DNA of 64,000 nucleotides. Origin: Thalassorhabdomicrobium marinisediminis. Its GTDB lineage: Bacteria; Pseudomonadota; Alphaproteobacteria; Rhodobacterales; Rhodobacteraceae. The stretch spans positions 186,001-250,000 of the forward strand of contig NZ_QCYG01000006.1 of assembly GCF_003072065.1 (NCBI RefSeq), given 5' to 3'. Below are positions 35,898 to 44,963 of the stretch, one piece after another (position 1 is the first letter of the stretch; each line of letters begins with the position of its first letter). The notes beneath the pieces are model-generated. The model ran no database searches. It saw nothing but the letters and a program-made list of their open reading frames with translations, and was not told the origin of the DNA. The position numbers were made by a program, and so were the translations under genes.

Positions 35898-36347
35898 ATG
35901 CTCTCGGTCGCGCCCAGACCCGCGCCGGACGGACAGCTTCAGCTTCACGCCAGCACCGTCGTGATCGCGGGCCGTGCCGTGGCTCTTGCCGGGCCCGCGA
36001 GGGTCGGCAAGTCCGGGGCGGCACTGGCTTTGATGGGGCGGGGGGCTGCCTTGCTGGCCGACGACATCACATGGTTTGCGCGATCGGACGGTGGCCTTCT
36101 GGCCTCATGCCCGCCCACCATCGCCGGCCGGATCGAGGCGCGGGGCATCGGCATCCTGACAGTGCCCGCCGCGCCGCCCGCGCCCTTGGCGCTGATCGTG
36201 GATCTTGGCTCGCTGGAACAGGCGCGCTTGCCAGAGCCGCGTGTGACCGATTGCCTCGGGGCGCCGATCCGGCTGCTTCACAAAGCCGACACGCCCCATT
36301 TCATCGACGGGCTTTACCAGTATATGCTGCACAGTCGAACCCTGTGA
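35898..36347 (+). CDS. hprK: HPr kinase/phosphorylase, short alphaproteobacterial form
   Basis: The 149-residue protein is the C-terminal kinase domain only, as usual in alphaproteobacteria. The P-loop reads GPARVGKS, and VTDCLGAPIRLLHKADTPHFIDG is near the C-terminal end. HprK phosphorylates HPr on Ser46. Its ATG immediately follows the chvG stop, so sensing by ChvG and PTS control are probably cotranscribed. The loop lacks the usual S-G pair but keeps GKS. Confidence 0.88.
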   Translation: MLSVAPRPAPDGQLQLHASTVVIAGRAVALAGPARVGKSGAALALMGRGAALLADDITWFARSDGGLLASCPPTIAGRIEARGIGILTVPAAPPAPLALIVDLGSLEQARLPEPRVTDCLGAPIRLLHKADTPHFIDGLYQYMLHSRTL

Positions 36348-36362
36348 CGCGAAAGAAATAAG

Positions 36363-37262
36363 ATGACGGACGTGAACCCGAAAACCCATAAGCTGATCGT
36401 GGTCAGCGGACCCTCGGGGGCGGGGCGCTCTACGGCGATCAACGTGCTCGAAGACCTCGGGTTCGAGGCGATTGACAACCTGCCCCTGTCGCTGATCGCC
36501 CGCCTGACCGAGGGGGAGCTTCCGCGCCCGTTGGCCATCGGCGTCGACGTGCGCAACCGCAATTTTTCCACCAGCGGTGTGCTCGACCTCATGGCGGCGC
36601 TGCACCGCCGCCGCGACATCGACCCGCAGCTTTTGTTCCTCGACGCGAGCGAGGATACGCTGGTCCGCCGCTACAGCGAAACCCGCCGCCGCCACCCGCT
36701 CGCCCCGGATGAGCCGGCGATCCGGGGCATCCGGCGCGAGGCTGACCTGCTAGCGCCGCTGCGCGCGCAGGCGGAATGTCTCCTCGATACCTCGGACCTT
36801 TCGCCGCATGAGCTCAAGGCGCGGCTCACCGAATGGTTCGGAGAGGAAGGCAGCGCGCTTTTCGGTGTCAGCCTGCAGTCGTTTTCCTACAAGCGCGGGG
36901 CGCCGAAAGGCCTTGATATGACGTTCGATTGCCGCTTTCTGAAGAACCCCTATTGGGAGCCGTCGCTGCGGGACTTCACCGGACGCGACGCCGCCGTGGG
37001 CGACCATATCCGGACAGACCCGCGGGCCGCGGCCTTCCTCGACAAGGTCTGCGATTTGATGCTAATGCTGCTGCCGGCGTTCCGCGATGAGGGCAAGTCG
37101 CACCTGAGCGTCGGGTTCGGGTGCACGGGGGGGCAACACCGGTCGGTCTATGTGACCGAACAGGTTGCCTTGGCCCTTGCGGATAAAGGTTGGCGGGTGT
37201 CTAAACGACATCGTGAATTGGACAGGGCGCAGGGCGATACGCGCCCCTCTGGCGGATCGTAA
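36363..37262 (+). CDS. rapZ: RNase adapter/nucleotide-binding protein RapZ
   Basis: The 299-residue protein has an N-terminal P-loop domain (VVSGPSGAGRSTAINVLEDLGFEAIDNLPLS) and the C-terminal RapZ domain (FSYKRGAPKGLDMTFDCRFLKNPYW, GCTGGQHRSVYV). The Walker A lysine is replaced by Arg (GAGRST), which I believe recurs in Rhodobacterales. In enterobacteria RapZ controls GlmS through sRNA decay; the role here is not known. Confidence 0.93.
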   Translation: MTDVNPKTHKLIVVSGPSGAGRSTAINVLEDLGFEAIDNLPLSLIARLTEGELPRPLAIGVDVRNRNFSTSGVLDLMAALHRRRDIDPQLLFLDASEDTLVRRYSETRRRHPLAPDEPAIRGIRREADLLAPLRAQAECLLDTSDLSPHELKARLTEWFGEEGSALFGVSLQSFSYKRGAPKGLDMTFDCRFLKNPYWEPSLRDFTGRDAAVGDHIRTDPRAAAFLDKVCDLMLMLLPAFRDEGKSHLSVGFGCTGGQHRSVYVTEQVALALADKGWRVSKRHRELDRAQGDTRPSGGS

Positions 37263-37272
37263 GGAAACAGGC

Positions 37273-37668
37273 GTGATCGGAATTGTGATTGTGGCCCATG
37301 GCGGACTGGCAGCCGAGTATCTTTCGGCGGTGGAGCATGTCATCGGCGAGCAATCGGGCATCCGCGCGATCACCATCGCACCCGACGACGACCGCGCCGC
37401 CAAGCAGGAAGAGATCTGCAAGGCCGCCGACGCTGTCGACACCGGAGAGGGTGTTGTCATCGTCACCGACATGTTCGGCGGTTCCCCCTCGAACCTGTCC
37501 CTGCGCGCCTGCCGCCCCCGCAACCGTCGTATTCTTTACGGGGCGAACCTGCCCTTGCTGGTGAAACTTGCCAAGTCGCGCCGCAAGTCGGTGCCCGACG
37601 CCGTGTCCGCCGCGATGGACGCAGGCCGCAAGTATATCGACAGCCACACCATCGAATTCGACCACTGA
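37273..37668 (+). CDS. PTS EIIA component, mannose family (ManX/EIIA-Man type)
   Basis: The 131-residue protein has VAHGGLAAEYL, with phosphorylatable His9, and VIVTDMFGGSPSNLSLR, typical of EIIA-Man. The start is GTG at 37273 with AAGGAAA upstream; a longer frame begins inside rapZ. No membrane EIIC/EIID is nearby, so it likely acts in regulation, receiving phosphate from HPr. It lies between rapZ and the HPr gene. Confidence 0.92.
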   Translation: MIGIVIVAHGGLAAEYLSAVEHVIGEQSGIRAITIAPDDDRAAKQEEICKAADAVDTGEGVVIVTDMFGGSPSNLSLRACRPRNRRILYGANLPLLVKLAKSRRKSVPDAVSAAMDAGRKYIDSHTIEFDH

Positions 37669-37677
37669 AAGATTGAT

Positions 37678-37947
37678 ATGGCGCAACGCACCCTCGACAT
37701 CACCAACATCAAAGGTCTGCACGCGCGGGCGTCGGCCAAGTTTGTCGAGGTGGTCGAACAATTCGACGCCCGCGCGGAGGTGTCCAAGGACGGAATGTCC
37801 GCAGATGGCGATAGCATCATGGGCCTGTTGATGTTAGCGGCGTCCAAGGGCACCTCGATCGAGGTCGAAACCTCGGGGCCGCAAGCGGACGCGCTGATGG
37901 ACGCGCTTGACGCGCTTGTGGCGGACAAGTTCGGCGAAGGCGATTAG
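37678..37947 (+). CDS. ptsH: HPr phosphocarrier protein
   Basis: The 89-residue protein has KGLHARASAKF with His15, the EI phosphorylation site, and DSIMGLLMLAASKG with Ser46, the HprK target. Both sites are intact, in agreement with the hprK gene in the same operon. Enzyme I is not in the window. Operon: chvI-chvG-hprK-rapZ-EIIA-HPr. Confidence 0.95.
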   Translation: MAQRTLDITNIKGLHARASAKFVEVVEQFDARAEVSKDGMSADGDSIMGLLMLAASKGTSIEVETSGPQADALMDALDALVADKFGEGD

Positions 37948-37981
37948 GCGTCCCATACCCGCATCGGCGAGGAAGCAGCGT

Positions 37982-38860
37982 TTGACCGACACCACCTCAA
38001 AGTCATCCCCGGACCGTAGCGACGGGGACAGCCCGCGCGTTTACGACCGCCGGTCGCTGACCTATTCCGAGACCTTCGACAGCCCGGTGAAACGCTGGTT
38101 CATCGTCGCGCTTGAGTGGCTGACCGGCAAGGCCAAGGTGATCCGCCGTGTGCGCCGGTTTGAGCGGATGGGCACCCACAAGGGGCAGGCGTTCTGGCCC
38201 GCGACGATGCGCGCCATGGGGATCGAGGTTCAGACCCCGCGGGCGCAGTTGGACAATATCCCACAAACCGGGCCGGTGGTCTTTGTCGCCAACCATCCCC
38301 ACGGAATGGTCGACGGGATGATCCTCGCGGACCTGATCGGGCGCCGCCGCAACGACTACCGCATCCTGACCCGCAGCTTGCTCACCGGGATCGACGAATC
38401 CGCGGGCAGCTACATGATCCCCGTGCCGTTCCCCCATGACGCGGACGCCCAACGCAAGATGATCGAAATGCGCGCCAAGGCGATGGAGCATCTGGGCAAG
38501 GGCGGGCTGATCGCGCTGTTCCCCTCCGGTGTGGTGGCCACCTCTGAGACCATGTTCGGCCCGGTGATCGAGGCCGAGTGGAACGTCTTCACCGCGAAGA
38601 TGATCAAGCGGTCCGGGGCGACCGTGGTGCCCTGTTATTTCCCGGGCAACAATTCACGCTGGTATCAGATCGCCAACCAGATCAGCCCGACCCTGCGGCA
38701 AGGGCTGCTCTTGCATGAGGTGGCCCACGCCTTCGACAAGCCGCAAAAGCCGGTGATCGGTGCGCCGATCCCGCCGGAAGAGGCGGCCGAGCGCGGCAAG
38801 GACCCCCGCGCCTTCATGGCGTGGCTGCGCGAGCGGACGCTTTCCCTCAAAGAGGATTAG
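37982..38860 (+). CDS. Lysophospholipid acyltransferase family protein
   Basis: The 292-residue protein has the acyltransferase motif NHPHGMVDGMILADLIG (about residues 114-130), followed by FPSGVVATSE and VVPCYFPGNNSRWY. This pattern matches the hemolysin-associated/PlsC-like acyltransferase group that acts on phospho- or ornithine lipids. The start is TTG at 37982 with GAGGAAG about 9 nt upstream; the longer frame overlaps the HPr gene. The acyl acceptor is unknown. It converges on the 3-hydroxybutyryl-CoA dehydrogenase gene with overlapping stops. Confidence 0.85.
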   Translation: MTDTTSKSSPDRSDGDSPRVYDRRSLTYSETFDSPVKRWFIVALEWLTGKAKVIRRVRRFERMGTHKGQAFWPATMRAMGIEVQTPRAQLDNIPQTGPVVFVANHPHGMVDGMILADLIGRRRNDYRILTRSLLTGIDESAGSYMIPVPFPHDADAQRKMIEMRAKAMEHLGKGGLIALFPSGVVATSETMFGPVIEAEWNVFTAKMIKRSGATVVPCYFPGNNSRWYQIANQISPTLRQGLLLHEVAHAFDKPQKPVIGAPIPPEEAAERGKDPRAFMAWLRERTLSLKED

Positions 38861-39732
38861 CGCGTCGGCACCGGCGTTTCGCCCCGGTAGTCGTAAAAGC
38901 CACGCCCGGATTTGCGGCCCAGCCATCCGGCTTCGACGTATTTCGTGAGCAGCGGGCAGGGGCGGTATTTGGTATCGGCCAGTCCGTCGTGCAGCACGTT
39001 CATGATCGCCAGACAGGTGTCCAGCCCGATGAAATCCGCAAGCTCGAGCGGCCCCATGGGATGGTTCGCCCCCAGTTTCAGCGAGGTGTCGATCGACTGC
39101 ACGTTGCCCACGCCTTCGTAAAGCGCATAGACGGCTTCGTTGATCATCGGCATCAGAATGCGGTTGACGATGAAGGCGGGGAAATCCTCGGCCGTGGCCG
39201 AGGTCTTGCCCAGCCGGTCCACCACGCCCTTGCAGGCATCGAAGGTTTCCGCGTCCGTGGCGATGCCGCGGATAAGTTCGACCAGTTGCATGATGGGGAC
39301 GGGGTTCATGAAATGGAACCCCATGAACTTCTCGGGCCGGTCCGTGCGCGACGCCAGCCGGGTGATCGAGATCGAGGAGGTGTTCGAGGTCAGGATCGTG
39401 TCCGGCTTCAGATGCGGCAGCAGGTCCTCGAAGATCGCGTGTTTGACCGTCTCACGTTCGGTCGCGGCTTCGATGACAAGGTCCGTCGGCCCCAGATCGG
39501 TCAGCGTCGGGGTGGTGTTGATGCGGCGCAGCCCCTCCGCCTGTTCGTCCGCGGTGATCAGCCCCTTGGCCACCTGACGGTCCATGTTTTCCGAGATCGT
39601 CTGCATCGCCGCCTGCATCGCGTCTTCGCTGATGTCGGTCATCAAAACATCATATCCCGCCAGCGCGCAGACATGGGCAATGCCGTTGCCCATCTGCCCT
39701 GCGCCCACGACGCCGATCCGTTCAATCGCCAT
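38857..39732 (-). CDS. 3-hydroxybutyryl-CoA dehydrogenase
   Basis: The 291-residue enzyme interconverts acetoacetyl-CoA and 3-hydroxybutyryl-CoA with NAD(P). It has GVVGAGQMGNGIAHVCALAGYDV (nucleotide site), SNTSSISITRLA, GFHFMNPVPIMQLVELI (catalytic His) and PMGPLELADFIGLD. In this organism type it feeds the ethylmalonyl-CoA pathway or butyrate/PHB metabolism. Single-gene unit. Confidence 0.93.
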   Translation of the reverse strand: MAIERIGVVGAGQMGNGIAHVCALAGYDVLMTDISEDAMQAAMQTISENMDRQVAKGLITADEQAEGLRRINTTPTLTDLGPTDLVIEAATERETVKHAIFEDLLPHLKPDTILTSNTSSISITRLASRTDRPEKFMGFHFMNPVPIMQLVELIRGIATDAETFDACKGVVDRLGKTSATAEDFPAFIVNRILMPMINEAVYALYEGVGNVQSIDTSLKLGANHPMGPLELADFIGLDTCLAIMNVLHDGLADTKYRPCPLLTKYVEAGWLGRKSGRGFYDYRGETPVPTR

Positions 39733-39887
39733 ATATCCATCCTTTTGTTGCGCGCACCTTACGGGTCCACGCCGTGGCCCTCAATCCCCGCGGGCGACGT
39801 TTGACTCAAATTAACACTTTAAGCGGATGGCAAGGGAATCGGCAGAAAAGGGGCGGTGGTGAGTGTAAATTTAGAAGGGTGGGACCC

Positions 39888-40667
39888 ATGAAAACCGATA
39901 CAAAACCGATAGGCGCAGTGCGCCTGACCCCCTGCCGCTATGGCCTGTCGAATCTTCCGTTCCGGGGGCCATTGCGCCCCACGGACGGGCGGTTCATCGC
40001 CTGCCTCGGAGGCTCCGAGACCTTTGCGAAGTTCGTCCACACGCCCTATCCCGACCTGCTGGAAACCGCAGTGGGCGAGGTCTGCGTCAATCTTGGCTGT
40101 CAGGCGGCGGGGCCGGATGTCTTCTTGCGCGACACGGCGGTGCAATCGCTGTGCCATGACGCGGTGGCCACCGTGCTTGAGTTGACCGGCGCGGTGAACC
40201 TGTCGAACACCTTCTACAAGGTCCATCCGCGCCGCAACGACCGGTTCATCGCGCCGACGGACAAGCTCGTGGCGCTGTTTCCCGAGGTGGATTTCGCCGA
40301 GATCGCCTTCACCGGCCATCTGATCGAAGCGCTTCGCGCCGCCGATGCGGACCGGTTCGACGTGGTGCGACAGCACCTGCAGCAGACGTGGGTCCGGCGG
40401 ACGAAGGTGCTGATCGGCCAGTCGGCGGGCCCCGTAATCCTGTTGTGGCTGCCGCAGGTCGCGCCGGCCTTGGTGACGCCCGGGATGGTGGCCAAGGTAG
40501 AGCAGCGTGCCGCCGCAGCCGTGCAGGTGACGGCCGCGCCGGGCGAGCTTGACGGGATGGCTTTTGCGCCGCTCGAACGCGTCAGCGCGATGCGGATGCT
40601 CGGGCCTGCGGCCCATGGCGACATTGCCAAGGCCCTGCGGGGGCCGCTCTGCGCGCTTTTGTTCTAG
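39888..40667 (+). CDS. DUF6473 family protein
   Basis: The 259-residue soluble protein matches a Rhodobacterales family (DUF6473) with the shared elements RYGLSNLPFRGP, ACLGGSETFAKFVHTPYP, CVNLGCQAAGPDVFLRD, and KVHPRRNDRFI. GAAGGGTGGG precedes ATG 39888. The fold is unknown; related proteins lie near sulfotransferase-like genes in my memory, but no activity is established. Confidence 0.8.
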   Translation: MKTDTKPIGAVRLTPCRYGLSNLPFRGPLRPTDGRFIACLGGSETFAKFVHTPYPDLLETAVGEVCVNLGCQAAGPDVFLRDTAVQSLCHDAVATVLELTGAVNLSNTFYKVHPRRNDRFIAPTDKLVALFPEVDFAEIAFTGHLIEALRAADADRFDVVRQHLQQTWVRRTKVLIGQSAGPVILLWLPQVAPALVTPGMVAKVEQRAAAAVQVTAAPGELDGMAFAPLERVSAMRMLGPAAHGDIAKALRGPLCALLF

Positions 40668-40686
40668 GGCAGGGGCAGACCCGAAA

Positions 40687-40716
40687 CGAAAAAGGCCCGC
40701 CGGATCGGCGGGCCTT
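40687..40716. terminator. Bidirectional intrinsic terminator between DUF6473 and etfA
   Basis: AAGGCCCGCCG-GAT-CGGCGGGCCTT is a perfect 11-bp stem. On the minus strand it is followed by a T run (reverse of the A run at 40687-40691), fitting the end of etfBA; on the plus strand it follows the DUF6473 stop. Confidence 0.9.
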
Positions 40717-40738
40717 CTGTATGTGCGGACCCTGTGGC

Positions 40739-41662
40739 TTAAAGCTTCTCGGTCAGCTCCGGCACGGCTTCGAAGAGGTCTGCGACCAGTCCGTAGTCCG
40801 CGACCTGGAAGATCGGCGCTTCTTCGTCCTTGTTGATCGCCACGATGACCTTGCTGTCCTTCATCCCGGCGAGGTGCTGGATCGCGCCGGAGATGCCGAC
40901 AGCGATATACAGGTCCGGTGCCACGACCTTGCCGGTCTGGCCCACCTGCCAGTCGTTCGGCGCATAGCCCGAATCGACCGCCGCGCGCGACGCGCCAACA
41001 GCGGCGCCCAGCTTGTCGGCCAGCTTCTCGATCAACGCAAAATCGTCCTCGGAGCCGACGCCGCGCCCGCCCGAGACGACCACCCCGGCAGAGGTGAGCT
41101 CGGGCCGGTCGCTTTCGGCCACCTTGTCCTCGACCCATTCCGACAGGCCCGAGCCTGCGGGTACATCGACGGTCTCGACGGGGGAGGTGCCGCCCGTCTC
41201 CGCCGGATCGAAAGTCGAGGTGCGGAAAGTGATAACCTTCTTGGCGTCCTTCGATTTCACCGTCTGGATCGCGTTGCCCGCGTAGATCGGACGCTCGAAG
41301 GTGTCGCCGTCGACCACGGCCGAGGCGTCAGAGATCACCATCACGTCCAACAGGGCCGCGACCCGCGGCATCACGTTCTTGGCGTCGGTGGTCGCCGGGG
41401 CGACGATGTGTTCGTAATCGCCAGCAAGCGAGACGATCAGATCGGCCGTGGATTCCGCAAGCCGGTGGCCCAGCGTGTCATCCTCGGCCAGCAGCACCTT
41501 GGCCGCGCCCAACGTCGCGGCCTCATCGGCGGCGTCCTTGGCGGTGGCACCGGTGCAGAGGATCGTCACCTCGCCCAGCATCTTCGCCGCGGTCATCGCC
41601 TTGGCGGTCGCATCCATGTTCAGCGCACCGTCGCTGACTTCGGCAAACAGTAGAACAGCCAT
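40739..41662 (-). CDS. etfA: Electron transfer flavoprotein, alpha subunit
   Basis: EtfA binds FAD and passes electrons from acyl-CoA dehydrogenases to ETF:quinone oxidoreductase. The 307-residue protein has the C-terminal FAD region [33 protein letters not shown] and [16 protein letters not shown]. It overlaps the etfB stop by one nucleotide (TAATG). Mcd in this window is a likely donor. Confidence 0.97.
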   Translation of the reverse strand: MAVLLFAEVSDGALNMDATAKAMTAAKMLGEVTILCTGATAKDAADEAATLGAAKVLLAEDDTLGHRLAESTADLIVSLAGDYEHIVAPATTDAKNVMPRVAALLDVMVISDASAVVDGDTFERPIYAGNAIQTVKSKDAKKVITFRTSTFDPAETGGTSPVETVDVPAGSGLSEWVEDKVAESDRPELTSAGVVVSGGRGVGSEDDFALIEKLADKLGAAVGASRAAVDSGYAPNDWQVGQTGKVVAPDLYIAVGISGAIQHLAGMKDSKVIVAINKDEEAPIFQVADYGLVADLFEAVPELTEKL

Positions 41663-42420
41663 TACACAGCCCCCGCTTCTTTGAGTTTCTCGACCAGCTC
41701 ATCGACCGATCCAACCATGATGCCGGCGGCGCGGGCCTCAGGCTCGGCCGTCTTCACGATCTCGAGCCGGTTCGACACGTCGACGCCGTAATCCTCGGGC
41801 GTCTTCTCATCCAGCGGCTTCTTTTTCGCCTTCATGATGTTGGGCAGCGAAGCATAGCGCGGCTCGTTGAGGCGCAGATCGACGGTCACGATGGCGGGCA
41901 TCTTGATCTTGATCGTCTGCAGACCGCCGTCCACTTCGCGGGTGATGGTGGCGTGCTCACCGTCGAGGTCGACCTCGGAGGCAAAGGTGCCCTGGGACCA
42001 GCCGGTCAGCGCGGCCAGCATCTGGCCCGTGGCGTTCATGTCGTTGTCGATCGCCTGTTTGCCGGCCAGAACCAGCCCGGGCTGCTCTTCGTCGATGATC
42101 GCCTTGAGGATCTTGGCCACCGCCAGCGGTTCGATATCGTTGTGAACGTCGTCCGAGGCCACGACCAGAATGGCGCGGTCCGCCCCCATGGCCAGCGCCG
42201 TGCGCAGGGTTTCCTGGCTTTGCTTGACGCCGATGGACACGGCCACGACCTCTTCGACCTTGCCCGCCTCTTTCAGGCGGATCGCCTCTTCGACGGCGAT
42301 TTCGTCGAACGGGTTCATGGACATCTTGACGTTGGCGAGATCAACACCGCTGCCGTCCGCTTTGACGCGGACTTTCACGTTGTAATCGATCACGCGTTTG
42401 ACGGGTACGAGGACCTTCAT
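41662..42420 (-). CDS. etfB: Electron transfer flavoprotein, beta subunit
   Basis: The 252-residue protein is the AMP-binding beta subunit of ETF, with [36 protein letters not shown] and the signature VEVDLDG-like segment [20 protein letters not shown]. It precedes etfA in the usual etfBA order. The 185-nt spacer upstream separates it from the adenosyltransferase gene. Confidence 0.97.
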   Translation of the reverse strand: MKVLVPVKRVIDYNVKVRVKADGSGVDLANVKMSMNPFDEIAVEEAIRLKEAGKVEEVVAVSIGVKQSQETLRTALAMGADRAILVVASDDVHNDIEPLAVAKILKAIIDEEQPGLVLAGKQAIDNDMNATGQMLAALTGWSQGTFASEVDLDGEHATITREVDGGLQTIKIKMPAIVTVDLRLNEPRYASLPNIMKAKKKPLDEKTPEDYGVDVSNRLEIVKTAEPEARAAGIMVGSVDELVEKLKEAGAV

Positions 42421-42605
42421 CGGCGGTATCTCCAGTTGGTCAGCGCAGGGCGCACTGGTTTCAAGTTCCTGTTCCGGATACCGCAGCGCGGCCCGCCGGA
42501 ACAGGTCAGAATCGACAAGGCGTCGGATCCTGACGTCGCGTTTGTGAAAAAACCCTTAAATTTTTCAGCAAGTCAAGGTCCGAATGGATTAGATCCGGAC
42601 GGTCT

Positions 42606-43178
42606 TTAGCGGTTCGCGCCCGGAACCCAGAGAACGTCGTCCGCGCCATTGTCGTTGGCAATGCGTGCGGCGACGAAAAACCAGTCCGACAGGCGGTTGA
42701 GGTATTTGACCGCCGCGTCGTTCACCGCCTCGACCGCGGCCAGTTCAACGGCCAGCCGCTCCGCCCGGCGCGAAACGGTCCGGCACAGGTGCAGATGCGC
42801 CGCAAGCGCCGAGCCACCGGGCAGGATGAACGACCGCAGCGGCGCAAGGGCCGCGTTCATGGCGTCGATCTCGGTTTCCAATCGCGCCACCTGTGCGTCT
42901 GTCATGCGCAGCGAGGCATAGTCCGCCTCGGCGTCCTTTTCCATGTCCGGCCGGCACAGGTCCGCGCCCAGATCGAACAGGTCGTTCTGGATCATCGACA
43001 GCTGGGCGTCCATGTCACCCTTGGCATGCAGGCGCGCCAGCCCGACGGTGGCGTTTGTCTCGTCCACCGTACCATAGGCATTCACCCGCGCGTCGTGTTT
43101 GGCCACCCGTGTGCCGTTGCCCAAAGCCGTTTCGCCAGCGTCGCCGGTGCGGGTGTAGATCTTGTTGAGAACGACCAT
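42606..43178 (-). CDS. PduO-type ATP:cob(I)alamin adenosyltransferase
   Basis: This 190-residue enzyme makes adenosylcobalamin, the cofactor of mutases such as those of the ethylmalonyl-CoA route. It has KIYTRTGDAGETALGNGTRV, the cobalamin/ATP signatures NAYGTVDETNATVGLAR and RTVSRRAERLAVEL, and NRLSDWFFVAAR. The start at 43178 overlaps the HIG1 gene stop by one nucleotide. It is distant from the main cob locus, as is common for PduO. Confidence 0.95.
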   Translation of the reverse strand: MVVLNKIYTRTGDAGETALGNGTRVAKHDARVNAYGTVDETNATVGLARLHAKGDMDAQLSMIQNDLFDLGADLCRPDMEKDAEADYASLRMTDAQVARLETEIDAMNAALAPLRSFILPGGSALAAHLHLCRTVSRRAERLAVELAAVEAVNDAAVKYLNRLSDWFFVAARIANDNGADDVLWVPGANR

Positions 43179-43378
43179 CAGTTGCCCCCCATCCGGAACC
43201 AAGCGAAGGCCACGATCAGGACCACCGCCACGAATTGCGCCGCGATCCGCAGTTGCATGAGCTTGTTGGACTTCTTGCTGTCCCCGCCCGAGCCAAAGAC
43301 GCTGATCCCCCAGACCAGAATGCCCGCCACCACGAGGCAGGCAACTACTATGATGAGAAAGAGGGGATCGTCGGCCAT
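43178..43378 (-). CDS. Twin transmembrane-helix small protein, HIG1-domain type
   Basis: The 66-residue protein has two hydrophobic helices (PLFLIIVVACLVVAGILVWGI and IAAQFVAVVLIVAFAWF) joined by a basic loop with KKSNKLMQLRIAAQ, the HIG1-like pattern. In mitochondria, HIG1 proteins associate with respiratory complexes; bacterial function is unclear. ATG 43378 follows AAGGACG. It is coupled to the adenosyltransferase. Confidence 0.85.
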   Translation of the reverse strand: MADDPLFLIIVVACLVVAGILVWGISVFGSGGDSKKSNKLMQLRIAAQFVAVVLIVAFAWFRMGGN

Positions 43379-43436
43379 GGATTCGTCCTTTGTCGCAATG
43401 CGCAACAGGTAACAGGATCGTCGCAAAAAGGAAGGG

Positions 43437-44264
43437 TCAGACCTGTCGCGCGATCCAGTCCAGCGCCCGCGTGGGCAGGATCCGCCGCATCAGCCCCATG
43501 AAATAGGTCGGGGTTGTGACGTAATACCGCGGCTTCGGCTTGGGGTGGGTCAGCGCCGTGAGCAGCTTTTTGGTCACCGCCGAAGCGGGCAATTCGAAGC
43601 GGTCCGGCCCGCCGCCGTCATAAAGGCGCTTGAGCAGGCTCTTTTCATACTGGGCACGGCGGGGCGAGGCACGCCAATCGATCCAGCGTTCGAAGTGCGG
43701 GATCGAGTTCTTGCGGATGTCCGAGGTGACAGGGCCCGGTTCGATGGTGATCACGTGGATGCCCGTGTCTGCCAACTCGAGCCGCAGGGTGTCGGTGAGC
43801 CCTTCAAGCGCGAATTTCGTCGTCACATAAGCGGCCCGCCAACGCAAGGCGACCAGCCCCAGCACACTGGAATTGTTAACGATGCGTCCGTGCCCCTGCG
43901 CCCGCATCACCGGCAGAACGCGTAAGGTAAGGTCGTGGACCCCGAAAACATTCGCCTCGAATATCGCGCGCAGGGCGTCGCGGGGCAGGTCCTCGGCTGC
44001 GCCCGGGATCGCATAGGCCCCGTTGTTGAACAGCGCGTCCAGCGTACCGCCCGACGCGGTCAGGACTTCGGCCAAACCGCTCTCGATTGTCGCGGGATCC
44101 GCATAGTCGATGCGCGGTGCTTCGAACCCCAGCGCGCGCATCCGCGTGCAGTCGGCCTCTTGCCGGCAAGATGCGAAGACCCGCCAGCCGGCAGCGCGCA
44201 AACCAAGGGCTGCGTCATGGCCGATGCCGGATGAGCAGCCCGTGATCAGAATGGATTTTGTCAT
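43437..44264 (-). CDS. Short-chain dehydrogenase/reductase
   Basis: The 275-residue classical SDR has TGCSSGIGHDAAL (cofactor site), NNGAYAIPG (Asn), VNNSSVLGLVALRWRAAYVTTKFALEG with catalytic Ser, Tyr and Lys, and a longer C-terminus ending in an apparent membrane-proximal segment (YYVTTPTYFMGLMRRI). The substrate is not predictable. Confidence 0.9.
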   Translation of the reverse strand: MTKSILITGCSSGIGHDAALGLRAAGWRVFASCRQEADCTRMRALGFEAPRIDYADPATIESGLAEVLTASGGTLDALFNNGAYAIPGAAEDLPRDALRAIFEANVFGVHDLTLRVLPVMRAQGHGRIVNNSSVLGLVALRWRAAYVTTKFALEGLTDTLRLELADTGIHVITIEPGPVTSDIRKNSIPHFERWIDWRASPRRAQYEKSLLKRLYDGGGPDRFELPASAVTKKLLTALTHPKPKPRYYVTTPTYFMGLMRRILPTRALDWIARQV

Positions 44265-44299
44265 GCAAGGCAGATGCCGCGAATGCGCGCGGCGCGCAA

Positions 44300-44800
44300 T
44301 CAGATTTGCGGATCGCTCAGCAGCCGCGCGGCCATCCAGCCTTCGTAAACATGATCGGTGGTGGTGACATTGGCCCAGCCATCGGCGTTAACCTCCAACA
44401 CCTCAAGCTCGGTGCCGCCGTCCAACGTGGTGATGACGTCGTGGTTGGTGCCCGGCCCGATGCGCATGTTCACCCGTGATCCGGCAACCTCACGCAGGTC
44501 AATCTGCGGAGCGGCGGCGGGGGCTGCGGCCTTCACGACCATCGCATCCGCCGGGGTGGCGGGCTTTTGCGCAACCGCTGCGATCTGCGTGGCATCAGGC
44601 GCGGGCGGGGAGGCGACGATGTTTGAAGCCGAGACTGACAAAAGGGTCGTCGTATCGGCCCGCGTGACCATCTCGGGCGCCTCTTGCTGGATTTCGGCGT
44701 CAGCGACCCTGCGCTGCTCGGGCACGAAGTCGGCCCCGCCGGACGCTTCGTAAAAAGCCCAGCCCATGAACCCGAACGTCAACCACACATAGCTTTTCAT
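44300..44800 (-). CDS. SH3-domain envelope protein
   Basis: The 166-residue protein starts with a hydrophobic segment (YVWLTFGFMGWAFYEA) that serves as signal or anchor, then an Ala/Pro-rich linker, then a bacterial SH3 domain from about residue 105 (VNMRIGPGTNHDVITTLDGGTELEVLEVNADGW, WMAARLL). Such proteins bind peptidoglycan or other envelope parts. No linkage suggests a partner. Confidence 0.84.
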   Translation of the reverse strand: MKSYVWLTFGFMGWAFYEASGGADFVPEQRRVADAEIQQEAPEMVTRADTTTLLSVSASNIVASPPAPDATQIAAVAQKPATPADAMVVKAAAPAAAPQIDLREVAGSRVNMRIGPGTNHDVITTLDGGTELEVLEVNADGWANVTTTDHVYEGWMAARLLSDPQI

Positions 44801-44963
44801 ATCGAGAATCCCCCAGAGATTCGTTTGCGTCTTCGCCCTTCCAACGTATCAAGTGGGCGATGGTTCCCTAAGCGAAAAAGCGCGCAGCCGGAAAACAGGC
44901 CTGCCGCAAGGGGACGCCACTTTCCCCGTTGTCGTGCAAATGCGCGTTGGATAGATACGACCC

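Noticed and set aside
39801-39830. TTGACT followed by TTAACACTTTAA as promoter or CtrA site
   Set aside because: No -10 at fitting distance, and the TTAA spacing is 4 in place of the 7 expected for CtrA.
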